64,000 nt of DNA from Cryptomeria japonica. Taxonomy: Eukaryota; Streptophyta; Pinopsida; Cupressales; Cupressaceae. The position numbers and the translations under genes were made by a program. The notes under the pieces are model-generated. The model saw only the letters and a program-made list of their open reading frames with translations. It was not told where the DNA came from and made no database searches. This document shows, piece by piece, positions 34,144 to 47,593 of the stretch. Numbering within the stretch: position 1 is the first letter of the stretch; every line of letters starts with the position of its first letter. Where the stretch lies: assembly GCF_030272615.1 (NCBI RefSeq), contig NC_081409.1, positions 22,448,260 through 22,512,259 on the forward strand, given 5' to 3'.

Positions 34144-35040
34144 GCCCTATGTCCAATTTTATCACAGTTAAAACATTTTAAAGGTAACTTCCCTTTATAC
34201 TTACCTTTGCCTCTCGGTAACCTTCTGGCCAATAATGCTTCAAACTCTTCTTGCTTTCTGATTTCCTCATATAGTTTGTGTACTTCTTCCATGTTTTTGT
34301 GAAATCTCACTTGCTCCACTATGATTTCCTTCAACATACTTAGACATTCTATCATTATAATCTTCAAATTCACTGAGATGAAAAGAACATAATGCAGATT
34401 CAACTTTGTTTACCGAAGACCCACTGTTATCAAAATTACTTAACTCAAAAGCATGTAGCTTACCAATAGTAGCATCCAAAGAGATTGGCATGTTTGGTAC
34501 ATACCTCAATTCATCAATTGTAGAGACTCTAATGGCACAAGCAGGTAGAAGTGTTCTCAGCAACTTACTTGTTACATCCTTTTCTTCAATAGCTCCTCCT
34601 GCTCCTTTGATTTGATTGATAGTTTCCTTTAACCTTGTACTATATTGGATTATGTTCTCACCTTCATTCATTCTCATGGATTCAAGTTGTCCTCTTAGAC
34701 TGTTTGCTTTTGATCTTTGAACATGTTCATCTTCACCATACACACATGTGAGCTTGTTCCACATTGCTTTGGCACCATTACAACCTTCTAGATCATTAAA
34801 CTCTGAGTCAGTCAAAGTTGATGTTATCTCTATCATTGCTTGAATATGTTCTTGCTTTGACTTTATTTCTTCTATTATCATAGGGTAGGTGCTAGGTGCA
34901 ATGTAATCATTCTCCAGATAATATGTTGCATATTCTCCAATTCCTGATAAGTGCAGCTTCATCCTTTTCTCCCATGTGGTGAAACTTGACTTGTTCATCT
35001 TTGGTGCATCCCTTTTATACATCTTCGGAACTTGCCTCAA
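34144..35040 (-). pseudogene. Copia element J gag (UBN2-type) with zinc knuckle, truncated
   Basis: On the minus strand a 257-codon frame starts at 35040 and covers a copia gag polypeptide of the UBN2 type: a WEKRMKLHL segment, AKAMWNKLTCVYG, SLRGQLESMRMNEGENI, then LLRTLLPACAIRV. A frame change near 34300-34400 leads into a basic region and the first half of a zinc knuckle (CFNCDKIGHRA). There the gypsy LTR H interrupts it at 34144 (flank gccct). Gag packages element RNA into virus-like particles. The primer site and LTR of the same element lie directly upstream on the minus strand. The pol of what is probably the same element is at 10855-13125. Confidence 0.85.
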
Positions 35041-35070
35041 GTACCTTTAAAATTTTCTTCCGGAGTCCAA

Positions 35071-35082
35071 GCTCTGATACCA
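35071..35082 (-). promoter_or_regulatory. Primer binding site of copia element J (tRNA-Met type)
   Basis: The minus strand reads TGGTATCAGAGC, 2 bases from the LTR end and about 30 bases upstream of the gag start. Confidence 0.85.
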
Positions 35083-35084
35083 AT

Positions 35085-36608
35085 TGTTAGTTAGATGAGA
35101 GGGGGGGGGTGAATCAGATAACCTCAATAATTATTACTCTAATTAGATTCAACCTCGGTAGCATTTACTTGATATGCAACTTGTGACTGTAAATCATTCA
35201 AACTCATAAACGGATAAACATGAAACATTAAATCACATTTGACACTAGATTTAATGTGGAAACCCTAATAAGGAAAAACCACTATGGGATTTCAGACCCA
35301 CAAGAAAATATACTCTTCTAGAGTATGCTCGGTTAAAAGCAAATCCTGTTAAAGATTACATACACATTGCTAGATGTGACCTGGTCAAGGGATTTCCCTC
35401 AGATCTGTTAGAATCTTCACTTTGTTAGAAGTGACCTTGTCAAAGGATTTCAAACACTCATTTAGAATGTTACCTTCCAAGAGGATTTACAAATAAGACT
35501 GTTAAGTCCACTCGGTTAAGAGATTTCCTGTCACTTACAAAAATAAATAACAGTAATAAAATATATCTGCAACTTCACATCTAAAATGTTAAAGCAGATT
35601 TCTATGTGCTCAATGTGCTCAAGATAATCTTGTCATAAGACTTATCTTTCTCCTTGCTGGGCTTCTCAATCTGTTCTTCAATCAGATCTTCAATCTTCTG
35701 TACTTGTTAATCACCTCTGTAGCATCACTGTGCTTCAGTTTGCCCGCATACTTTGTTCAACAACATTACTTTATTTATAAGCAATTCCCAACCTCTTAAT
35801 CTCCTTAATCACATTTCCCATGATTAATCTTAGCCATCAGATCTTCAAAATTGACTAGGTTCATTGTATCCTTCGATCTGAAAAATGTTTTATCTCGCCT
35901 TGAAACTTGTATACCTTTCTTGGTACTTGTGCTTGGTTAGGACCGTTCAACCTGTGTTGTAGATCTTACTCTTGAATTTTAATTACCGTTGATCCTTAAC
36001 AAACTTCTTGCATGACATTCCTATCTTCAATAAACCTCCAGCTCATTGGCATCCTTCATTTAATAATGTATACACTTATTTAATGCATTCTGTTATTGCT
36101 CGGTTGATACTCGGTTAATACTGAACTTTACTCGGTAGACATTCTCTTCTCGGTGACTTTTTCTTTCATTAACGGACATTGGTAACCTTGGAGTTTACCA
36201 ACTAGCTCCTTGCTCGGTAAAATAGAATAGTATCAAACCTTTACTCATTCTATTACATGAAATCTTTTCCCCTTCTTGTTCAGTCTTTGAATATATATAT
36301 ATAGGATATCAAAACAATCAAAACATCATAATCTCATCACTGTCTAACTCGGTAATAGTTGCCCATTGAATAACTTATTACTCCCCTTCATTTTCACATT
36401 CTTTCTGTGTCACTTACCGACATCTTTATACTCATCAAAACATACTTTTTAAGATATGACAACATCATACTAAATTAGAAAATCAATTGCTTGACATCAA
36501 TGACAAAATACTAATATTAAGACAGTAATCATCCTTTATCAATTGTATCATTCATCTCCAACAACCTTCTCAATATCATCAGCCATCAAACTTATTGTAA
36601 TGCCAACA
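35085..36608 (-). repeat. 5' LTR of copia element J
   Basis: A 1524-bp LTR, in minus orientation from TGTTGGCATTACAATAAG (36608) to a C-run end followed by TCTCATCTAACTAACA (35085). A TATA-like atatatatatag lies at about 36290-36303. The first 10 bases match the LTR start of element C, which suggests that C is a non-autonomous relative of such copia elements. Confidence 0.75.
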
Positions 36609-36613
36609 ATAAT

Positions 36614-37740
36614 ACCCTAAAAACGGTCATCTAAACCATGGGCCCCTAATCTCGACAATGTCACCAAGGTCCTAACCAAAGGTAATTAAATAAATCTTGA
36701 GCACAAAATTAATTCTTTAATCATCAAACGTCACATGGAAAATTAATCAACCAATATTAATTAAATATTTATTCAATTAATTGATAATTCCAAATAAATC
36801 ATTTTAAACAATTATCTTATTTATTCTATTAAATATCCTAGCATGTTTAATTAAATAAATCAATTTGCCATTAAATAATCAAAAAGAGCAATTAATTTGA
36901 AAAATAAATAAAAATTGCCATAAATCTTCAAAAAAGGAAACAAATCAAGAAAGAGGAATTGGAAATTATGAGCACAAATCTTCAAAAAAGGAAATTAAAA
37001 AAAAAAGGAATTAATTGACAAAAAAAGAATTAAAATTTGAGAAAAGAAATCAATTGGAGATAATCTTGAAAAAAACAAATTAAAAATTGATAGATAATCT
37101 CAAAGAAAGCAATTAAAACAATTAAATATTAAAATCGAATGAAATAGAGAATAAATTAGTTTTTTCTTGATTTTATCTTAATTTTAGTTCAATTTCCTTT
37201 AAAATTGAGAAAAACATCCAATCACATCAATTCACCTGGATTGTCATTCCTCTTGGAAAATCTTGACTGCTCATCATCATTTGATCTCAGCCTTTGGTTT
37301 CTTTCTAAATTTTCTATAAATTAAGGCTCTCATCTCTTATTCAAGAATCCTGGGGAATATATTGTTATTATGTTGTTTTTGCTCTAGGTTAATTGAGAAT
37401 TTGCATTGATATATTGCATATTAGTTATTTCATATTGTTTAAATCATTTAGCTTAAATATTCATATATTGCTTAAATCATGTTAGATTAATCTTGCACAT
37501 CTAGCTTAAATCCATGCTCATATAGATTAAAAATCCTTCATTTAAGTGTTGTCTAGTCATTGGATAGCTTAGCAATCTGAGAGCAATCTAAACTTGCATC
37601 TACTAGAAGGCAATGGGTCGCTTTGTAATGGTTTATTATTTATTAATTATTGATTTACTAACCATGCATCTAATGACTTAATTGAAGTGTTGTGTATTCT
37701 AGATACAGATACAGGTCCACTTTTCACACACACAAGAGGC
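36614..37740 (+). repeat. LTR-like block K (gypsy type), incomplete
   Basis: It starts accctaaaaacggtc, similar to the Tat LTR start (acacctaaaaatggtc), followed by AT-rich TTAATTAAA stretches, a TATA-like ttctataaattaagg (about 37310) and an end region (aggcaatgggtcgc ... gatacagatacaggtccactt) that resembles the LTR H end (gcaataagtcgatt ... caggtacaggtacactt). The TG start was probably separated by the insertion of J. The stretch 37741-37906 has no recognisable content. Confidence 0.5.
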
Positions 37741-37906
37741 TATCCCATCTTTTGCATATATTGACCTTGAATCATTAAAACCTTCAACATCAAAGCAAGG
37801 TGAGCTTAAAGGGAAATAACAGGACAAAGGCATGGGTGAATACACTTTAAATCAAACCATGTGTCTACGGCAAGTTATGAGTTCACCAAAAGAATATGGA
37901 CGACCA

Positions 37907-40291
37907 TGTCATGCCCAAAATTTTGGGCAAAAACACAAACAACAAATTTATTTTTGAACACTTAATTATATGCATCCTATACTTAAATAGCCATGACAAC
38001 TTAACAAAAGAATGCATTTCTTAAAACAATACTTTAAATACAATATGTCAACTTTACAAATGGGTGAAATACCCAACTTAACCTCTCATTTCTAATAAAC
38101 GAGGACTTAAATAAATAAATACATTATTCTTTTGCAACTCAAATAAATAATATTGTAGCAACTCCTAGCTTTCTTTTTCTTCTTTTTCAAGGAAACCTGC
38201 AATACAAAATCTTAAGGGTGTGACCATGGAGGGCTCACCTCCCAACCTAGGATTACTAGAAGCCACCCCTGAACTTGGAGAACCAAGACCTAGATGGGTT
38301 ACACTCAAGCAATACACAAACAAGCATGGAAAACTCACAACAAACATATTCCCATCCCAAGGCTAAACATCATCACATAATGTGAGTTTTACATGGGTGG
38401 AAGTGGACTAAGTATCTTGAGGAGAAATTGCAAAATAGTAGATCACAAGCCATCTCATGGCATCCAAGAACACATCAGAAGTCCAACTTGACCCAACATC
38501 CTTATGACCCCCAAGACATACAAGCCATAATATCTCCCCTTATAACCCCCAAATGCATAAACAAAAACTATGCAGCAAGGGTCACATAAACAAACCCTTG
38601 AGATCACTCTCTTCCAAAGAGAGTCTCTCACTCTAAGGTTGTCAAACAACCTTCCACCCCCAAGGCCACTCTATCCTCCCAAGGGTGAGATGGCCTTGGA
38701 TACTCCCAAAACACAAGTAAATGCATAACCAAAAACAAGTGAAAGATCACATATATATCTTTACAAATAAAACACAAGGGAAGAAAACAACTACATTCAA
38801 GCAATCTTTCAAAAATAAAGTTTCAACATACAAAGTAAGAGATTGAACCAACCTTGAATCTACCAAGGGTTTGCAAGGGATAGTTTGGAGAAGAGTAGCC
38901 CAAATCCACACTTCTTTCCTTCAACACTTAGCCAAAAAATTCTATCCTAAACTTACTTCCAAAATTTCAAGAACTAGTCTCCAAAGATGGAGAGTGGGTG
39001 ATTGACTTCCTAAGTCTCAATCCCTTACTTAAGAAGGCTTCTCTCACTCTTTCCAACCTCTTGGATAGAGTGAGAGCTCACATTGGTTGGTCTTCCTAAA
39101 GCCTTACACACTCTCTAACCAAGGCACCTCAAAAAGGGAAAAGAAATGGGGAAAAGAAATGACACATACCAAGGAAGACTCTCCTAAAGATGAAAGTCGG
39201 CCAATTTGGGAAAATCACTTTTTGGGGAGGTTAAAAAGGTCCTAGGGAGTGGACACATGGCCAAATTTAGCCTTCATCCATAGGTACACCATATGGCCCA
39301 CTAAAAATGCTCCTAAACAAACTCTAGGAGTTGGTTTAACCCTTTGAAAGTCCACCCAAAGTTTACCTACGGGTCAACTCTAAGTTGACCCTCCTAATGG
39401 CTCACTATCCTAGGTTTACTTGGGACCTTCAAGGATAATTGTAGATATAACATTGGTAAAATAAATTCCTCAAAAAGAGGCATGACAATGCCCACTCAAC
39501 ATACAACACATGTCAAGTGACACTACAAAAAGAATTCCACATCACAATTACACACATGGAAATTGTCCCTATTGAAATTTATAAATTAAACAAATTGCCA
39601 AATTGAACACTCATGCAAGCATAACCTTTACAAATTAAAATACGTTTACAAATGAGGGGTTGTCTCTCCAAATAGACAACCCTTGACTTCACAATCGCAC
39701 ATAGACCTAGATTTGATTCTCCATATTGTTTCCATGGTCATATGGATAATTTTCCTGCGCATCTCAATTACACATTAGTAATTCCTAAATAACCACATAT
39801 AAAAAAGAATATAATTCAACCACTCTACATATAATTTCTATCATACAAATCAATTTATGATATATCCAATGAAATACACATAAAGCAATTCACTTAATGA
39901 CATTATCATAATCCTCATAAATTTCAACCATTCATAAGACATACATCATATTTCTAACATCATAATAAAGTTTTGCAAATTTAGATATAGCTGACATACG
40001 TCAAATCAAGATTATCCAATTAGTGGATTATATAGGATTTCAAATCCATAACACATCAAACTGTACACCGCAAGGTGAAATGATTCTGTAACTTGGTTCA
40101 ATTCCTTTTCTCACCAATCTATCCATTTAACATAACCTATCCTATTTAATTATAGCATTTATTAATAGGGTCAACCATAGTCAACTAATTTAATCAGAAC
40201 TTGATTGGGGAGGGGCCCTCCATCCTCCTCCCCTAGAGTTCGACTTACTCCTGGAAGTCGCATGAGTAGAATACGAAATAGGGACATAACA
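37907..40291 (-). repeat. 3' LTR of element I
   Basis: About 2385 bp. In minus orientation it starts TGTTATGTCCC and ends GGGCATGACA. The minus-strand purine tract gtgggaaa lies just outside it (40292-40299). The terminus at 37912-37929 is an 18-bp perfect palindrome, TGCCCAAAATTTTGGGCA. The right copy (62418 onward) is nearly collinear, apart from small indels. Confidence 0.75.
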
Positions 40292-41820
40292 TTTCCCACA
40301 ATTTCAATAAGTTACTCTAAATCTTATCTTGCCTACTAGAAATATGCAATACTAAAACCAACTTATTATTGTAATTAGCTTACTATCTTCATAAGGTTAA
40401 ATTCTTAGCATTTTTATTACATTTCACTTCCATCTCAGGTAGGTGTTTACAAAATTCTATCTTTCAATAATTTACATTAATGCACCATCCAAATCATATC
40501 AATAATGCACATCAACTCCGAAAATCAAGGTTACACATAATAGTTTACTTATTAAACTTCTAGGAGTCACACTTTGTTAAGGATTCGTGTAAAAACATGT
40601 TTATCCCACTGCAATTCTCATCCATGCTTGATACTTAAGAAAATTGACATCACACTTAATCCAAAATGAATCTACTTATTTTAGATCAAGGAGCCTCATA
40701 AGGGTGTTAATTACATATTTGTTAAACCACCCTAGGTGCATGATTTCTTCCAACATCCTTAGGCAACAAGGCATAATCAAATTTAAGTTCTTCAAAGCTG
40801 CCCCTATATAGGGTAGTTTTCTACCTCTAGGGCTTACAATGTTTATATTTCTAGGCACCAAGGTTTATATAACCATCCAGTTTGAAGGGAGTGATGAAAA
40901 ATAATAATACTAAATTTAGATATCATCCATGCAAACATCTCCATACACATGCCAAACTCACAAGTCTGCAATTATCATCACTTTCACAATTCATTAGGTC
41001 TAGATCACATTTTTTTTGTTATAAATTTTCTTGCTTAGATTACTCACAAATAATTTTATTTAGGAGGATATTCCTTCCTTTATCTTAATTTTATATAACA
41101 TGCTTTGTTAATTCTTTGTGCCTAATTTCATTCCTTGTGGTATTCTCCCTTGACACACTATCAGTGATTCAATGAACATGATAGACATTACACAAATCAT
41201 ATCACTAGGACTAGCTATATCAACCATCAAAATGACCAATTGACACTTTAAAAGATCAAAAAATAAAAGTTACTTTTGCTAAGTCCAATAAAAAGAAGAA
41301 AAATGCCGGCAATTGAAAGATATTAAAACTAGCAACACGGCAAGTGCCATAGCTCCAATAAAAGAAACATAAGTTTAGTGGTCCTTTCATCACAAAAAAA
41401 ATATAAAAGAAAGTACTAGCCCCTAGGTGACAATATACTATTCAAAGAAAGTAAAAAACACTAATGAATCAAAACTCGAAACAAGATGACCATACTAGTC
41501 ATACTATATGGAATAACCGCAACACATCACCCAAGATCACACATCTTGAGTGTGTTAGGAAGTGATTATTAGACTCTTAAGGTTCTTAGATTATTTATAA
41601 TCCTTTATTAATTTATGAAATAAAATCTTATACACAAGAGATTGCAATCGTTTTATACATCATGTTCCATATTAACCTTCATGTGATTTCTATTACAAGC
41701 AATGCTTTCCGATATAATCTGCTATCCATTTAGGGTTATTAACATCCACAATTAAAATCTAATAGGTGATTGCACTAACTCTACCATTCTCCATCCATTC
41801 TTTTTGGACTTCCATTAATT
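40292..41820 (-). other. Interior of element I, 3' part
   Basis: AT-rich sequence with scattered short frames only. I see no protein motif, RNA gene or repeat in it. It ends at the ATCTT target site of element F. Confidence 0.5.
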
Positions 41821-41825
41821 ATCTT

Positions 41826-43284
41826 TGTAGTCACATAAATCTGTCCATTTTAATTAAATGAATATTTCGTATTTATTTGATTAAAAATCCACTAACCATC
41901 AATTAATTAAATTAATATTTAATTAATTTATCCCCAAACATTCTTCTATTAATTAAATAAATTATTCAATTTATTTTAATTAATTCATTAAATCAAATTC
42001 CATTCAATTAAATAAATAAAATCAATTTATTTAATTAAATCCCCCTATTCCTCTTTTAAATAAATTAAATAAAACATTTATTTAAATCATTATCCCCCCC
42101 CCACTTGCATTTTCCTACAAATGCAACTTGCACACATTTTGAAATAAATGAATTTTTATTTTAAATAAAATCCTATTTTCCTTCACCCACCAAATCCACT
42201 TGCAAAATCTAATCCCCTTCTAGATTCTTCTAACCTCTTCCTAATTAGTCTAATCCATCCCCTAAATATTGTCACATTCTTAAGCAAAGGGAAGTCACTT
42301 CTCAAAATCCTCAAAGTCTTGGATAACCATTAAAGGTTTTCAACCTTCAACCACTTAAATCCTCAAAGTCTTTGATAGCCATTGAAAGCTTCCAACCTTC
42401 AACCACTTAATCCACAAAATCTTCAAAAACCATTAATGGTTAACCCAAACCCTCCCACATGGTTAAAACATTTGTTTTGACTCAACCTCTACCCAACCCA
42501 AGGGTCTCATCAGGCCTTTAATGCTTTGACCATGATTATCTCTTAATCACTTGCACAAAGGTTTATCCTTGCATTAACTCCTAATCCAGTGGGTAATCCT
42601 AATTTAGACTTGACCCTTAGCCTTTAGATAACCATGAGGTCTTCTCAGGCCTTTAATGCCTCCAACCTCTTCTCTCAACCCAATCCTATGTTGACACTTG
42701 TCACCATTTCATTGGTGCCAATTGTGCACATGGATCCCCAACTTTCAAACTCAACCCTTGATTGAATCTTTCAATCTCAACCATCCATTGCTCCATTTTT
42801 CCCATAAATAGAGCCCATTCCTTCATAATCCAGATCCTGAAAACTTGTATGCATCTAAGCTATAGACATTTTAGAGAGCATTCTTAGCATAATCATCTAA
42901 TATCTTATCATTTTGGTTAAAATATATCATTTTAGCATCACTAGCATAGTATAGCTTTTTATTTCACATTCAAAGCTCAATACTACAATCTCAATCCTCC
43001 ATAAGCATCCATAGTGCAAAAAGCTGCTGAGAGCTACACTATTTTGGAACTTGGAGAGGAGAGGAACAAGGGAGAAGAAGCCAAGAGCATGTTAGGAGGC
43101 ATTTGGAGATGCCTCATCGTATTTATCTTCCTAGTTAGACATTCTATCATGCTTTTTGTATCTCTTTTGATATGCTTGTGTAGGAAAGTGTTTGGTTTAT
43201 GATTTCTAACACTAACAACTTGGCTTTTCTTCTTATTTGTGTTGTGTTATCATTGACTAACCTGATCCTTTTTGCAGAGCATCA
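41826..43284 (+). repeat. 5' LTR of element F
   Basis: 1459 bp, TGTAGTCACA to CAGAGCATCA. It contains a TATA box (ccataaatagagc, 42802-42814), likely the promoter of the genomic RNA. The part 42255-42760 is shared with the solo LTR G. Confidence 0.9.
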
Positions 43285-43286
43285 TT

Positions 43287-43306
43287 TGGTGAACCCGACG
43301 TGAATC
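43287..43306 (+). promoter_or_regulatory. Primer binding site of element F (tRNA-Trp)
   Basis: TGGTGAACCCGACGTGAATC is complementary over 20 bases to the 3' end of plant cytosolic tRNA-Trp (T-arm, CGGGTTC acceptor strand, ACCA), as I know that tRNA. It starts 2 bases after the LTR. Confidence 0.8.
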
Positions 43307-43375
43307 CAAGCACCTAAAAAACAATTTTTTTAAACCCAACTAACATGTTTGATTGTTGAAAGTGCCACACAGGTC

Positions 43376-43637
43376 GCGCTTTGGTGCTATTGAACACGTT
43401 TCAGCACTACCGACAATTTTTCTTTTAGCGCTATTGTTTTTACAATAGCGCTATTGTAAAAGTTTCGGCGCTGTTGAAATCTTTTTAGCGCTATTGGAAA
43501 CATTCTAGCGCTTCTGCCTTTCTGTAACTTCTGTTCTTTCAGCGCTACTGTTTAAATTAGCGCTTCTATTCAACGCAGACTAGCACTATTGTATAAATTA
43601 GCGCTTCTGTAAAAACACAGACTAGCGCTATTGCGAC
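43376..43637 (+). repeat. Sense-leader cluster of AGCGCTATTG-type motifs (element F)
   Basis: About 13 copies of tAGCGCTattg, tAGCGCTtctg or one-base variants (AGCACT, GGCGCT) occur in ~260 bp of 5' leader, spaced irregularly by 15-35 bp. One copy is palindromic (caatAGCGCTattg at 43444-43457). The spacers are unrelated, so this is a cluster of sites and not a simple tandem repeat. Confidence 0.8.
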
Positions 43638-43639
43638 AG

Positions 43640-45982
43640 AGTGTTGTCCAAGTTGCCTTGTAACTAAAAAATTGAGTATCTTAGGCTTGTGGAAGCCCCC
43701 CTTGAACACCGATTTTTACTAATTTGTTTTTGTTGATACAGGTTAACAACTCACCATAAAAAATCACAAATTTGTCATTTAGTGCTTAAAAAGAACTTAA
43801 AACTACAAAACAAAAAAAAAAAGTTTCATTGTTTTCTAGTTAGGACTCATCTTTATTTTTGGTGTTTAAAATCAACCAAACAAAGTTCTTTTCTTGCATC
43901 AAATCTAAAAATCACAAGCCACACTTCAAAATTTTGGTGCAGTTAAAAACCTACAAACCACTTGTTTTTTTTTTTGCAAAAAACGATTTTTTTTTACTTC
44001 AAAGCAAACGTGTTTTCCATTAAGTTGACCAGGATTTTCGAATTCTAGATTACAAAACATATTTCTTTTGAAGTTAAAAAGAACACCATGGTTGTTGGAG
44101 CAACATCTCCAAATAGTTAGATCACATTTACAATGATGGATTAAAAAGAACAAGTGAATTTGGTGTTTGGCACGCTTGTGCACAAAAGTCGGTCGAGTGG
44201 TCCTACTTCTAACACACACTATCCTCTCCCTTGGCTCTCGTGGTCCTAGGTGCAAGAGAAAAGTGTTAGTAACACTCACATTTTATCTTTTTAAGAGAGC
44301 CCTGCCAAGGGATCGATACTCTTGGGAATGACCTCGAGCGGTAAATCCTTCGAGCCGCTATAGAAATCAGGTGAGAGCGAAAGCTGTAGCCTTGGGTATA
44401 GCTGTTCCTACAGTGTAACTGGCCGAAAGGACAAATGGGCCCCACCACCAGTTACAAGGCTCTTAAGTGAGTCACTGCAGAATGAACTTATGTCCAAAAA
44501 CATCGAACATGACTAAACACCTTTAAGTAGTAGCCCACCCGTTCTATTGATTGAGGATATTTGAGGTATAATTTAGTGCCAGAGCATAGAAGGTTTTGCT
44601 CCCAAAATACTCACCATACATATTTCCTTGAGTAGAAACATAGCTTTTTGAAAAGTCACTTGTGGCTTGATAAAAGTGGTGACTCCCCCATCATAGGGAT
44701 CATCTATTTGTTACGCTCGTGCAAGACTTAGTATATCACATCCTTACCTGCCACGACGGGATTCATAAGGTATGTAGTACCAAAGTCGAAGAAATATCAA
44801 GATGTGGGCTAAATTTATCACAACTGGCCATTTGACCTTAGGGATAAAAAGTGTTTGAAGTGTGTTCATTTTACAGACCTAGTGCAAATTGAGCCGACTT
44901 CAGGCTTTGGAAATACACCTTAAAATAAATCTAAAGGAAGGGTCAAAGACAAGTCCAAGGATTGGGTTGATCTAGACCCATACTCATTTGTGCCTTTGAG
45001 GCTACAATTTTGTGTTTGTGTGCTTGCTTTGTTTTCTTGTCAAAGAAAAATCAGAAAATCAATCCCAAAAACAAAGTATTCATCCAACATCTGTCAACAC
45101 AACCAAAAATACCAAAAACAAAGTGCAAATAACACAGAGTCACAACTTTTATGACCATTCTTCACATCTTGCGAAAGAAGAAGTGTCATCAGAATATCAA
45201 CTTGAAAAGGAGATCATTGAGCTCAAAGGCTTTAATCAAAAGGAGGAAATTCTTCTATATCAATCGACAAATCTTTGTCTCCCATAGAGTCTTTCTACAT
45301 CGCATGCGTCTCTACCTTCAAGGCAAAACAAACGAGTTTGATTCAGAATCATTGAACAACAGAGCTTTTATGCAATATAGAGCTCTGAGTTATCACAAAA
45401 ATCAAGGAGGGAAGATTAATCCCCACTTCTTCCCAAACATCTGCATCACCTACAACACAGCTCGAGAAGTACCACCAACGCTTGAAGGGGAAGAGGTAGA
45501 GTTTGTTCCATTTATAACCCAAAGTTTTTATTGAAGTTGAAAACATTTTCATCCATCATCTCACTCATACATCATCACTTCATCATCAATCCATCCCAAC
45601 TCTCAAAACATTAAGAGGTTCTTGTCTCAAGATTCCTTTTTAGATATTGCTTGAAATCAAATACATCACATCACTTTTTTTTAGATTGTTTCTACATCTA
45701 GGATAAGCTCATCCTAAGAGACACATCTATGCAGGTTAAAACTAGTTCATGAGTGAATCCTCTCATTACTAGGTAGTTAAATCTGTAACACATCTCAGAT
45801 TTCTCTACACCTTATCACATCAAATCTTATCACACAATCAAGCAATTCAAAGAAGGAATTTCGGTAACATCTACCTTAAAAGTGCTAGAGGTCTACATGC
45901 AACACAAATCACCAACCATCAATCTTTCATTTCATCACCAACTCATCATCATCTTCAATCAACTTCAACACAAACTTGCAAA
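43640..45982 (+). other. Untranslated leader of element F before gag
   Basis: About 2.3 kb. No ORF is convincingly coding. Overlapping short frames at 45012-45534 end in a segment (KTNEFDSESLNNRAF) that could be a remnant of the extra ORF that some Tat/Ogre elements carry before gag, but I cannot show it. A long leader is usual for this lineage. Confidence 0.4.
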
Positions 45983-47560
45983 ATGGCTCAAACCCGATCA
46001 CAGTCGAGACAACGAGAAATAGAAAGAGAAGAAGAAGAAGAGGAAAATCTCAATGAATTTCAAGAAGCACTTGGAGGAAATGCAGATGACGAAAACCCAA
46101 GTACTCCCACTCCTGCAACAATAGAAAGGGCTCAGCATAACCCTCTCTTTAACAGACTTTTTGATGAAATACTCAGGAGCAATGCGGATGCTCACTTCTT
46201 AAGACTTGCTCAAGAAGGAGCCAAACTCCCCTCAGACTTTGATCTTGCCCAATTAAGACAAGCATCAGAAAGACAAAGTCACCATGAGGAGGAAAGGCGT
46301 AGAGATCCCATCAGATATAACATTCCTCGAGGTAACCCACCACCTCCTCCTCCAAATGAAATGGAGATGTTGCGGCAACAAGTCGAGAATCTCGCCCAAC
46401 AACTTCATAGTGGTGTCAAGATTAACCAATTCTCACTCAATGACATCTGTCCCTATCCTTTTGATAGGAATCTTTATATGCCACCCTTTCCACGCGGGTT
46501 CGAAACACCCAAATTTGAAAAATATAGAGGAAAGGGGGATCCCCATGATCATGTCCGAGAATTTCATTCCGCTTGTCTTGAAGTGGCATATGAAGACACC
46601 TACCTAATGCGCCTTTTTCCCCAAAGCTTGGAAGGAACAACCACATCATGGTTTTCCTAACTACCAGGTGGCATTAGAACATTTGAGGAACTCATCCAGA
46701 AGTTCCTATCTCATTACTCTTATAATATTGAACGCGACATCACCATGGCTGATCTATGCAACACCAAACAAAAACCAAGTGAATTATTCTCAGTATTCCT
46801 GCAACGATGGCGCCAAATGTCTAGCAAACGTTCTCTTCAGTTACCTGAACGAGAACTAGTGGAAATTTTCATTTCCAACTTAAATGAAAAAATGGAATTT
46901 CACCTGGATGTCAAAGACACGGATTCTTTTAACGATATGATCACCAAAGGTATAAAATGTGAAAGGGAACTCATCAAGAAAGGACTCATCAAAATCTTTA
47001 ATGAACCAAAAGATGGTCCTCGCCCGCACTTCAATAGTGATAAACTGAACTTCTGGAACAAAAATAAGAATATCGTCAACGATGGGGTTGTGGATGCTCG
47101 AACTATCCAAAATGCACAACCTGTGGTTCGGTTTGCAGGACAAAATCCTCCACCTCAGAATAACACAAATGTTCCTTCCAATCAAGGTCGCATCACATCT
47201 CATGATGAACCAAGACCTCGTCAGCAAAAACAAAAATGAACATACACTCCCTTAGGGGAACCCATTGAAACAGTGTTGCGACAACTCCTCTCTCAAAATT
47301 TGGTCACTCTACCTAAGCTATCAAACTATGAGCCTCAAGTCAAACCAGCATGGTGGAGAGATACTGAACACTGTGAATTCCATCAAGGAAGAGGGCACAA
47401 GACAAGTAATTGTCACCGATTGAAAGACCTCATTCAGGATCTTATTGATCGAGGAGAAATTGAAATTGAAGGACATGACCCAAAAACAACCAATAATGAT
47501 CATCTGATGTTCAAAAATCCACTTCCATCACAAGATCAAAGGGATCCTTCCACTTCCAGG
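45983..47560 (+). pseudogene. Element F gag with zinc knuckle (stops)
   Basis: The frame from ATG 45983 has an acidic N-terminus, a Pro-rich stretch (NPPPPPPNEMEML), then a retrotransposon gag domain (KFEKYRGKGDPHDHVREFHSA ... LRTFEELIQKFLSHY-like). Stops occur at 46658 (TAA), 47237 (TGA) and 47561 (TGA). A Tat-type knuckle, CEFHQGRGHKTSNC (C-x2-H-x4-H-x4-C), lies at 47372-47413. Gag forms the particle and binds RNA. The first two stops are one transition from Gln and Arg codons, which suggests that the frame was open at insertion. Confidence 0.85.
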
Positions 47561-47593
47561 TGAGGCACTGATACCACTGATTATACGTAGGCT

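Noticed and set aside
43376-43637. Cluster of short repeats considered as a CRISPR-like array
   Set aside because: The repeats are ~10 bp, variable and irregularly spaced, in a plant retrotransposon leader. Not a CRISPR array.
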